40,824 nucleotides of DNA, from NCBI GenBank assembly GCA_009692505.1, contig SHZC01000019.1, forward strand, positions 1-40,824, given 5' to 3'. The stretch's first letter is position 1. Every line of letters begins with the position of its first letter. Of this stretch, positions 16,592 through 25,277 are shown one piece after another. This DNA comes from Myxococcales bacterium. Lineage in GTDB: Bacteria; Myxococcota_A; Bradymonadia; UBA7976; UBA1532. The position numbers were made by a program, and so were the translations under genes. The notes under the pieces were generated by a model. It ran no database searches, was not told the origin of the DNA, and saw only the letters and a program-made list of their open reading frames with translations.

Positions 16592-17797
16592 TCAAAAGGC
16601 CGAGAGCGTGGCGGGCGCGCGGCGAACGGGCAGGCCCGCTTCAGCCTCGAGCTCCGGGCAAAACAGGCGCGTGTCCGTGGTGAGCTCGGAGACGGCGGCG
16701 GCGAGCTCAGTCAGCGGCTCGCCCGCGGCGAGGACCACGCCGACCGCGGCGGAGTCCGGGCCCACCCCCGACCAGTTGATGGACGCATATCCAAGGCCCC
16801 TCAGCGCCACAGCAAGGCGCTCGGCGTCCGCTGGGCTCGGGGAGTCTCCTGGGCCTCCCCGGAGCCGGTAGAGCCTGCCCTTGGCCTCGGAGAACAACGA
16901 GAGGCACTCCACGATGGCGACCCTGTCGCCCTCATGAGGTCCCGGCACCTCGCCGATCGAGGCCCCATCCACGAGCACGACGTCGCCGAACGCGGCCAGC
17001 CCGCCGTAGCGGGGGATGCCGGTCACTCGGGCGCGGGCCGGGCAGAGGCGATCCCCCCAGACGACCTCGGCTTGAACGGGCGCGTCGGCATGCGCGGAGA
17101 CTCGAATCGGCAGTCGCTCACCCGGGCGGGCGTAATCACCATCGCTCTCCGGCACGACGATGCCCAAGCGTTGCCAGGCCGTTCTTGCTCCGGCGAAGTC
17201 CCGCACCGCGGTCAAGGCGATGCCCAGGCTCCACAAGGCGCCCTTCTCCTCGGGCTGATGGACGAGCACCTCCCTGAAGGCCGCCGCGCTCTCGTCGTAC
17301 TCGCCGGCGAACTTGTGGATGATGCCCAGGTTGTATCGGGCACTCACGTCGCCGGGGTTCTTCGAGAGCGCGAACTTGATGAGCGGCGAAGCCTGTGCGC
17401 GCAAGCCCCACGACAAGAAAAGGTCGCCGAGATCGCTGGCGAACGCGGCGCCTCGGGAGAGGGCGTCGGGCGTCACGAAGTCGATGATGTCGATGGCCGC
17501 CTCACGGTCCCCGAGGCCGTGAAGGAGCGTGCCAATCCAGTCCTCGAGCACCTCGCCGGCCATGGTGTCGGACAAGGTGCCCGACCAGGCCGAGGCCAGG
17601 ATTCGCAAGGTGAGGGGATAAGCCCCGACCTCGCGCAGCTCCGCCATGAGGGCGTGGAAGGTGTCGGTGGACTTGCCGTCGACGAACGTCACCAGATCGG
17701 CGACGAGCACGTCGACGGCGTCCGCGCTCGTGGTGCCCTCAGGGGCGGCCAGGAAGCGGTCGACGCGGTCAGCGAGCGAGGTGGGCAGGAGGCTCAT
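16592..17797 (-). CDS. TPR-repeat protein, cytoplasmic, function unknown
   Basis: The 401-residue protein has a helical N-terminal half with TPR-like repeats. The clearest are PGDVSARYNLGIIHKFAGEYDESAAAFREVL and PEEKGALWSLGIALTAVRDFAGARTAWQRLG, written here only as their boundaries at about residues 158-220. The C-terminal half is a beta-rich domain of unknown type with WGDRLCPARARVTGIPRYGG and a closing DTRLFCPELEAE. It begins with ATG 17797 or with GTG 17818, which abuts the ettA stop (TGAGTG); neither has a strong Shine-Dalgarno sequence, and I prefer the ATG. TPR proteins scaffold other proteins, so a partner in this operon is possible, but nothing shows which. Confidence 0.72.
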   Translation of the reverse strand: MSLLPTSLADRVDRFLAAPEGTTSADAVDVLVADLVTFVDGKSTDTFHALMAELREVGAYPLTLRILASAWSGTLSDTMAGEVLEDWIGTLLHGLGDREAAIDIIDFVTPDALSRGAAFASDLGDLFLSWGLRAQASPLIKFALSKNPGDVSARYNLGIIHKFAGEYDESAAAFREVLVHQPEEKGALWSLGIALTAVRDFAGARTAWQRLGIVVPESDGDYARPGERLPIRVSAHADAPVQAEVVWGDRLCPARARVTGIPRYGGLAAFGDVVLVDGASIGEVPGPHEGDRVAIVECLSLFSEAKGRLYRLRGGPGDSPSPADAERLAVALRGLGYASINWSGVGPDSAAVGVVLAAGEPLTELAAAVSELTTDTRLFCPELEAEAGLPVRRAPATLSAF

Positions 17798-17818
17798 CGG
17801 CGGCTCATCGGCAATCAC

Positions 17819-19498
<1,680 letters not shown>

Positions 19499-19570
19499 GG
19501 CTTCACTCGCTCGGGGAAATTTGGGCGCAGGATAGGTGGGGAGGGGCGGTCTCGCAACGGGCAGCGTGGG

Positions 19571-21295
19571 TCAGCTCGCGCACTCGCCGTCGCCGCGATG
19601 GACTCCGAAGACGTCCTCGGTGCCGAGGTCCTGAAACATAAGGTCGGGCGCGTCGTCGGCGACGTCGTTGAGCGGATCGACAATGGCCTTGACCAGCGCC
19701 TCGTCTACGCGCCAGAAGAAGTCGGCGACGGACTCGTTGGCGTTGCGTTCGGCCTCGTAGAGCCCGACGAGGCCCAAGAGCGCCTCGCCCGCCAGCCGAG
19801 CGGGGACCTTGCCGATGCGCCGACCGAATCGCGCGCCTTCGTGGTCGAGCTTGCCGCCGAGGTGCAGCTCGTAGAGGGGCAAGACCCGCTCGCCGACGCG
19901 CCGAATCCCGCCGTGAAAGCCAATCGCGGCGACGTGATGCTGGCCACAGGAGTTGGGGCAGCCGCTGATCTTGATGTCCCCGTTGAGGGCGGCGCGCACG
20001 CTGGAGCGCGACTCATTGGCCTCGAGGATCTGCACGAGCTCGCGGCCAAGCTCGCGGCTGCCGGTGTAGGCGAGGTTGCAGCTGTCGGCCCCGGGGCAGG
20101 AGGTCAGATCGACGAGCGTTCGCGCGTGGCTGCGGCCGATGCCGAGGTCGGTGAGCGCGCGGTGCACATTCGGCAGCAGGCGCGCCTCGACCCAGGGCAA
20201 GACCACGTTCTGGTCATTGGTCGTCCGGAGCGTACCGTCGGTGTACGTCGCGCACAGCGAGGCGAGCCCGCGGAACTGCGCGGCGGTCAAATCACCGAGC
20301 AACAGGCGAACGACCACGGCCTTGAAGCCCGGGTGCTTCTGGGCCAGGACATTGTGTTCTTGCCAGACGTCGAAGCTGCCCAGCGGTGACTGCGCCTCGA
20401 TGTGCGCGCGCTCCGGAAGTTGATCGGTCTCGCGGCTGGTCGGAGGCATGACGAGCGCCTCGGGGTGCAGGGCTTTTATCTCCGCGAGGACGCTCTCGTA
20501 CTCGACCTTAAAGGCCTCGAACCCGAGCTTCTTGATGGCGTACTTCAGGCGCGCACGGGCGCGGTTGGCGCGGTTGCCAATGCGGTCGAAGATCTGGGTG
20601 ACGGCCTCCGCCACCACGGGCATCTCGCTCGTCGGGATGAAGTCGTGCAGGACGTAGGCGTTGGCCGGAGAGGTCGACAGCCCACCGCCGACGAGCACGC
20701 GAAAGCCCTGCTGCCCATCGACGATCCGCGCCACGAAGCCCAGATCGTTGATCGCCGCCTGCGCTCGGTCCTGCTCGTTGCCGGAGAACGCGATCTTGAA
20801 CTTGCGGGGGAGCTTGCCGAAGCGGGGATCGCGGAGGAGGTGATGCTGGCACCATTCGGCGTAAGGCAAGACGTCGAAGGCCTCGTCGGCCACGATGCCG
20901 GAGAGGGGATCCGCGGTGACGTTGCGGACGGTGTTGCCGCACGCCTCGCGCGTCGTCAGCCCGGCCTCGCCGAGCCGACGCTGAAGCGCCTCGCAGTCGT
21001 CGAGCTTGATGAAGTGGAACTGGATGGCCTGTCGCGTGGTGATGTGACCGAAGCCGCGGCTCTGGTCCGTCGACACGTCGGCGAGGGCGAGGAGCTGCTC
21101 GGAGGTCAAGAGCCCACCGACGACCTTGACCCGGATCATCTGCACGTCCGGCTGTCGCTGCCCGTAGACGCCGCGGGTCAATCGGAAGCCCCGGAAGGTG
21201 TCCGCGTCCATCTCTCCGCTTTGGTATTGGTCAAGGACCGCGACGAACTCGTCGATGTCGGCGACGCTCGAAAAACCATTCCTGGGTGCGCGCAT
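19571..21295 (-). CDS. Siroheme-[4Fe-4S] sulfite or nitrite reductase, ferredoxin-type
   Basis: The 574-residue cytoplasmic protein has two half-domains of the NirA/SIR family. The [4Fe-4S]-siroheme ligands are Cys400 and Cys406 in TSCPGADSC, and Cys446 and Cys450 in SGCPNSCGQHH. Substrate-binding basic residues lie in FGHITTRQAIQFHF and the REACGNTVRN segment. ATG 21295 has GGAGAG five bases upstream and is preferred to 21310. Sulfite and nitrite reductases cannot be told apart from the motifs alone. No flavoprotein partner is encoded nearby, so electrons probably come from a ferredoxin, perhaps the one at 14826. No cysteine-pathway gene is adjacent. Confidence 0.88.
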   Translation of the reverse strand: MRAPRNGFSSVADIDEFVAVLDQYQSGEMDADTFRGFRLTRGVYGQRQPDVQMIRVKVVGGLLTSEQLLALADVSTDQSRGFGHITTRQAIQFHFIKLDDCEALQRRLGEAGLTTREACGNTVRNVTADPLSGIVADEAFDVLPYAEWCQHHLLRDPRFGKLPRKFKIAFSGNEQDRAQAAINDLGFVARIVDGQQGFRVLVGGGLSTSPANAYVLHDFIPTSEMPVVAEAVTQIFDRIGNRANRARARLKYAIKKLGFEAFKVEYESVLAEIKALHPEALVMPPTSRETDQLPERAHIEAQSPLGSFDVWQEHNVLAQKHPGFKAVVVRLLLGDLTAAQFRGLASLCATYTDGTLRTTNDQNVVLPWVEARLLPNVHRALTDLGIGRSHARTLVDLTSCPGADSCNLAYTGSRELGRELVQILEANESRSSVRAALNGDIKISGCPNSCGQHHVAAIGFHGGIRRVGERVLPLYELHLGGKLDHEGARFGRRIGKVPARLAGEALLGLVGLYEAERNANESVADFFWRVDEALVKAIVDPLNDVADDAPDLMFQDLGTEDVFGVHRGDGECAS

Positions 21296-21436
21296 AGCTG
21301 CTCTCCACATTAAAAAATCGCGGGCACGGTAGCAAAAACACCTACGTTTCGGGCCGAGAAAAGCAAGTCGTCAGGCTCGGTGGCTCGAGAGGTCGGGCTC
21401 AGGTAGCCTCAGGCTCCCAAAAAAGGAGCACCAAAG
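21296..21436. promoter_or_regulatory. Divergent intergenic region between sulfite/nitrite reductase and PHP lipoprotein genes
   Basis: This 141-base gap must hold promoters for both directions. It has A/T runs near 21311-21316 and 21419-21425, unusual for this DNA. TCAGGCTC occurs twice (21371-21378 and 21409-21416), and an 11-base dyad AGCCTCAGGCT (21405-21415) lies about 20 bases before the plus-strand ATG. These could be operator sites. I found no convincing -35/-10 pair. Confidence 0.35.
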
Positions 21437-24115
21437 ATGCGTGACCGACCGCTGAGCCGCTGGGCTCTGACTGCCCTCTGCCTCGCCTGTACGGACGGGG
21501 CCTCGGAGGGCTCGGCTCATCAGCGCGACGTGGACGTGGGTCGATCCACGCCCGACGCGCGCGTTGTTCCCAACGACATCGGGGGCGAGCTGGTCGTCGA
21601 CTCCGCCGTGTCTGACCAGTCGGTCGGCGACTTGGCTTTGGGCGACGTCGGGCCCGTGGACGCGGCGGTCGTGGATCGGGACGCGCGTCCCTTGCGCCGA
21701 GCGAGCGAGCAGCCGACCGAGGGGGCGTCCAACGTGCAAGGCGCCGCCGACTTGAGACCCGCCGTCGAGCCCTTGCTCTCGAGGGCCGGCCGGGTGGACA
21801 CCGACGAAGAGAAGCTGACCGGGCCCGAGGCGAACTGCCGGCTCGGCGACTTCCGGCTCGACAACGAGCTCATCTCGGTGTGCATCCAGGACGAAGACAC
21901 CTACGGCATCTTCTCGTTCTTCGGGGGCACGATCATCGACGCGCACCGGGCCTCGAGACCGGGCACGGATCTTCTTCAAGAGATCGTCATCGCGCCCGGG
22001 ATCGGCTCAGCGACGGCGGAGCACGTCGGCATCGTGCGTGACGGCTCGGATCGAGGTCCGGCGATCCTTCGCGTCGAGGGTCGCGCCATGCCCTCGCGGC
22101 TCATCCAAGGCGTGCTCGCCGGGCTCTTCGTGCCCCCCGACTTCAAGGTCACGACCGAGTATCGCCTCTCGCCCGGGGCGGACCATGTGGAGATCTACAC
22201 GTGGATCGAGGCGGACGTGGTCGGTGGATCGGCCCCGACCGCCGACGTGATCTTCTTCGGAGATCGCACGCGCTTCTTCGTGCCGGGTGGGCTCCCGGAC
22301 CGGCTCATCGCCGCGCCGGTCGCGTATCTGGCGGCGAGCAGCGTCTCGGTCAGCTACGCGATCAAGAGCCTCGACGGACCCTTCTCTTTCGTGGCGATCC
22401 CCACGAGCGAGACGCCGGTGCCGGCTGTCAATCACGGCGACGTGGGCCTCAACCGGGGCGATCAGGTCCTGCTTCGGCGGGTGCTCGTCGTGGGGACCGG
22501 CGACGTCGAGAGCGTGCGACCCCCGGTGGCAGACGGCTTGCCGACGGTCATCGTCGGGCCCAGTGGCGCGTCGCTCGACGTGCTCGATGATCAAGGGCGG
22601 ACGGTCTCGCGCCTCACGCTCGGTGACGATGGCCGGGGCGTCGTCTCGCTCGTGCCCGGACGTTATCGCGTTTTGGCTGACCGGGCGTGGGCGGGCGGGG
22701 CGATGCCGCCGCTGGACTTCAACGCGGGGGACGAGGTCATCTACGCCGCCGGCGCGCCCGGGGTCCTGCGCGTGCGCGTCCTCGACCCGCTCGGGAACCC
22801 GGTGCCGGCCCGCCTCACGCTTGAACGCGAGGGGCAGGCTCGGCGCATCTTCTTCGCGGTCGACGCCGACACGTTTGTTCTGCCCATTGGCCCCTGGCAG
22901 ATGACCACGACCCATGGCTTCCACTCCTCGGTCGACGTGCGGGAGGTCCTGGTCGAGGCGGCCGCTGAGCCCGTGCCGGTCGAGGTGACGCTGGAGGATC
23001 AACTCCCGTTCGAGGGGCTCACATCGGGTGAGTTCCATCAGCACGCCAGCCCGAGCGCGGACAGCGACGTCGACGTCGAGCTGCGCGTCTTGTCGAACGT
23101 GGCCGAGGGCGTCGGCTTCATGGCCCCAAGCGAGCACGACGTCCTCTACGACTTTGGCGGCCTCGTGAATCGCATGGGCCTGAGTGATCGAATCATGGTC
23201 TTCTTGGGCACGGAGGTTTCACCCATCTACGGCCACTTCGGCGCGTATGGGCTCGAGCCCCGACCCGACGAATCCGGCGGTGGCGGCGTGATGTTGCCGG
23301 TCCTCGAGGACGGCAGATGGCGGATACGCAGGCCTCCCGAACTGGCCGCTGCGGCGCGTGAGTTGGGGGCGTCGGTGCTCCAGATCAACCACGGGCGCAG
23401 CGCCCCGAGCGGCTACTTCACGCACCTGGGCTACGAGACCGGGCAGCCGTTCGCCGAGCTCGATCAGGACGAGTTCACCCAGGACTTCGACAGCATGGAG
23501 ATCATGAACGAGTCCGGGGACTTCTGCGCCTTGACCGCCGACTGGATGTCCCTGCTCAACCAGGGCTGGCGCATCTTGGCCGTGGGCAACAGTGATACGC
23601 ACTCGGTGTCGAAGCCGCCGGGCTGGCCCAGAAACTATCTGCCGACGCGAGCGGCCACGCCCCAAGGCGTCCAGGCCGGCGAGATCATCGACGCCTTTCG
23701 TCAAGGAAACATGACCATTGGCGGCGGCGGGACCATCGACTTCCCCGACGGGCCGCAGCCAGGCTCGACGCTCGTCCCGGTGGACGGCGGGGTCTTGATC
23801 CGCGTCCGCCTCCGAACGCCCACCTGGACGCGCCTGACGCGGCTCGTGGCCTTCGTGAACGGCCGGCAGATCCTCGACCGCGCGCTTGTCTCCGAAGACT
23901 CGGCCCTGGTGGATCTCGACGAGGTCATCCGCTTCGAGACGCCCGTCGACGGGCACCTCGAGCTCCTCGCGGTCGGCCCGCCGTTGCCGTTCATCGCGCC
24001 GGGTGAGCCGACCTTCGCCGTCGCCAACGCTCTTTGGATCGACGCCGACGGGGGCGGCATCACGCCCGTGGGCCCCGGACCCATCGACCGCCTCGTCACC
24101 GACTTCTGCGACTGA
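21437..24115 (+). CDS. Exported PHP-domain metallohydrolase, CehA/McbA-like, probable lipoprotein
   Basis: The 892-residue product has a short signal peptide (LTALCLAC). Cys18 may be lipidated, although the -3 residue of the lipobox is Cys rather than Leu. A low-complexity Asp/Ala/Val-rich region follows to about residue 110, then beta-rich domains. The last third carries a PHP-like metal site: His534 and His536 in FHQHAS, His567-Asp568 in APSEHD, His652 in INHGRS, and Asp720 and His722 in GNSDTHS. This pattern matches CehA/McbA-family phosphodiesterase/hydrolases. Physiological substrates of the secreted members are unknown. GGAG lies eight bases before the ATG. Its stop faces the glyoxalase II gene 25 bases away. 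Confidence 0.8.
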   Translation: MRDRPLSRWALTALCLACTDGASEGSAHQRDVDVGRSTPDARVVPNDIGGELVVDSAVSDQSVGDLALGDVGPVDAAVVDRDARPLRRASEQPTEGASNVQGAADLRPAVEPLLSRAGRVDTDEEKLTGPEANCRLGDFRLDNELISVCIQDEDTYGIFSFFGGTIIDAHRASRPGTDLLQEIVIAPGIGSATAEHVGIVRDGSDRGPAILRVEGRAMPSRLIQGVLAGLFVPPDFKVTTEYRLSPGADHVEIYTWIEADVVGGSAPTADVIFFGDRTRFFVPGGLPDRLIAAPVAYLAASSVSVSYAIKSLDGPFSFVAIPTSETPVPAVNHGDVGLNRGDQVLLRRVLVVGTGDVESVRPPVADGLPTVIVGPSGASLDVLDDQGRTVSRLTLGDDGRGVVSLVPGRYRVLADRAWAGGAMPPLDFNAGDEVIYAAGAPGVLRVRVLDPLGNPVPARLTLEREGQARRIFFAVDADTFVLPIGPWQMTTTHGFHSSVDVREVLVEAAAEPVPVEVTLEDQLPFEGLTSGEFHQHASPSADSDVDVELRVLSNVAEGVGFMAPSEHDVLYDFGGLVNRMGLSDRIMVFLGTEVSPIYGHFGAYGLEPRPDESGGGGVMLPVLEDGRWRIRRPPELAAAARELGASVLQINHGRSAPSGYFTHLGYETGQPFAELDQDEFTQDFDSMEIMNESGDFCALTADWMSLLNQGWRILAVGNSDTHSVSKPPGWPRNYLPTRAATPQGVQAGEIIDAFRQGNMTIGGGGTIDFPDGPQPGSTLVPVDGGVLIRVRLRTPTWTRLTRLVAFVNGRQILDRALVSEDSALVDLDEVIRFETPVDGHLELLAVGPPLPFIAPGEPTFAVANALWIDADGGGITPVGPGPIDRLVTDFCD

Positions 24116-24137
24116 GACCGCTGGGATTCACCCGGTC
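24116..24137. terminator. Candidate terminator between convergent genes
   Basis: GACCG (24116-24120) pairs with CGGTC (24133-24137), and GG with CC inside after a two-base bulge, leaving a small loop. The hairpin fills most of the 25-base gap between convergent stops. It is short, so the call is tentative. Confidence 0.35.
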
Positions 24138-24140
24138 AAG

Positions 24141-24908
24141 TCAGGCGCGAAATCCGTCCTTCAACGTGCGAAGGGCGGCGAGCACTTCGACCGGGCGCTC
24201 GCTCGAGCACCCGACGGCGTTCGCCACCGCCGGGACTCGAGTTCGCAAGAAGGGGTTGAACGACCGCTCGGCGCGAAGCGTGCTCGGCAGCGTCGGCAGG
24301 CCGTCCGCGCGCCGGGAGCGGGCCCAGGACGCATGGGCCTCGATCTCGAGATTGCCTGGCTCGATGGACGCAGCGAAGCGCAGGTTGGCCTCGGTGTACT
24401 CGTGGCCGCAGTAGATCTCAGTCTCCTCGGGGAGCCCCCCAATCACGACGTCGAGCGCGTGAAACATCTGCGTGGCGTCCCCCTCAAAAAAACGTCCGCA
24501 GCCGGCCGAGAACAAGGTGTCTCCGGTGAAGAGCTTGCCGGCGGTCAGGAACGCGACGTGTCCTCGGGTATGGCAGGGGACGGAGAGGACCTGCACGGTG
24601 GCTGACCCGACGATGAACGTATCGTCGTGCACGACGCGGTGCGTGACGCCTTTGACCTGAGCCGCGTCGACCTCGTGGGCCACGACGACGAGGTCGGGGA
24701 ACGTGGCCACGAACTCGCTCAAGCCACCGACGTGGTCAAAGTGGTGGTGGGTCAAGAGGACGTGGGTGAGCCGCCTCTGGTGCTTCGCCAAAGCCCTCAG
24801 GACCGGGGCGGCCTCACCGGGATCGACGACGGCGACCGCGTCGCTGCCCGCAGGCAGGAGCAGGTAGGCATAGTTGTCGGACAGCGTGTTTACGAACTCG
24901 ACGTTCAT
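24141..24908 (-). CDS. gloB: Hydroxyacylglutathione hydrolase (glyoxalase II)
   Basis: The 255-residue cytoplasmic metallo-beta-lactamase-fold enzyme would hydrolyse S-lactoylglutathione to lactate. Metal ligands are clear: THHHFDHVGG (His54, His56, Asp58, His59), His in CHTRGH, and Asp in FTGDTLF, with the YCGHEYT motif that closes the catalytic domain. The C-terminal substrate-binding domain follows (LRAERSFNPFLRTRVP). ATG 24908 gives the family start (MNVEFVNTLSDNYAYLL) with GGGAGA upstream; an earlier start at 24938 would add ten unrelated residues. It is a single gene, divergent from the small basic protein gene at 24982, with 73 bases between starts. Confidence 0.93.
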   Translation of the reverse strand: MNVEFVNTLSDNYAYLLLPAGSDAVAVVDPGEAAPVLRALAKHQRRLTHVLLTHHHFDHVGGLSEFVATFPDLVVVAHEVDAAQVKGVTHRVVHDDTFIVGSATVQVLSVPCHTRGHVAFLTAGKLFTGDTLFSAGCGRFFEGDATQMFHALDVVIGGLPEETEIYCGHEYTEANLRFAASIEPGNLEIEAHASWARSRRADGLPTLPSTLRAERSFNPFLRTRVPAVANAVGCSSERPVEVLAALRTLKDGFRA

Positions 24909-24981
24909 GGTCTTGATCTCCCGTGGTCCCGTCGGCACTATGCTGCCGCTTTACGATTACTCGTTCTGAAGGAGCCCGCCC

Positions 24982-25113
24982 ATGAAGTCCGCAAAACAGC
25001 GCCGCAATACGGCCCGTCAGAAGGCGGCCCACAAGAAGAAGATTGAGAAGTCCCGCCGCCGGGTGGGCAGCCTCCTCAAGAAGAAGAAGAACGGACGGCT
25101 GACCTCGACCTGA
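24982..25113 (+). CDS. 43-residue Lys/Arg-rich basic protein, S20-like N-terminal composition
   Basis: ATG 24982 is preceded by GAAGGAG with a seven-base spacer, a strong ribosome-binding site. The 43-residue product begins MKSAKQRRNTARQKAAHKKK and ends KKKKNGRLTST; about 18 of 43 residues are Lys or Arg. It has no hydrophobic segment and would bind nucleic acid or the ribosome. The KSAKQRR start and the K/R spacing recall the N-terminal helix of ribosomal protein bS20, but it is half that length. The good Shine-Dalgarno site and clean stop argue for a real gene. Such proteins are typically missed by length cut-offs. Confidence 0.72.
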   Translation: MKSAKQRRNTARQKAAHKKKIEKSRRRVGSLLKKKKNGRLTST

Positions 25114-25141
25114 GGTTTCGCCCTCCGCTTCTCATGAGCAC

Positions 25142-25185
25142 GCTGAAAAAGGGCCGTTCTGGCCCGTTCAGACTGCTTTTTCAGC
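25142..25185. terminator. Palindromic element with GCTGAAAAAG / CTTTTTCAGC ends
   Basis: GCTGAAAAAG (25142-25151) and its exact complement CTTTTTCAGC (25176-25185) flank an inner hairpin GGGCC-GTTCT-GGCCC (25151-25165). It lies 28 bases after the stop of the small basic gene, between convergent genes. The T-run in the second arm could help termination. Ends of this form also occur in dispersed palindromic repeats, so a MITE-like element is an alternative. Confidence 0.55.
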
Positions 25186-25234
25186 AGCCCGCCTTCGCCC
25201 CGCCCAAGCTCCCGTACACATCCAGTCAAGGGCA

Positions 25235-25257
25235 CCGCCGGGCACGTCGCCCGACGG
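25235..25257 (-). terminator. Hairpin downstream of the Cys-rich/PPC lipoprotein gene
   Basis: CCGCCGGGC (25235-25243), loop ACGTC, GCCCGACGG (25249-25257): a nine-pair stem with one mismatch, 20 bases past the minus-strand stop at 25278. No T-run follows. It is the likely end of the surface-protein transcript. Confidence 0.5.
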
Positions 25258-25277
25258 CTTCCTTCAGGTCAGCTCGG

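Noticed and set aside
25142..25185. tRNA or small RNA gene
   Set aside because: It folds as a simple palindrome with no cloverleaf or conserved tRNA bases.
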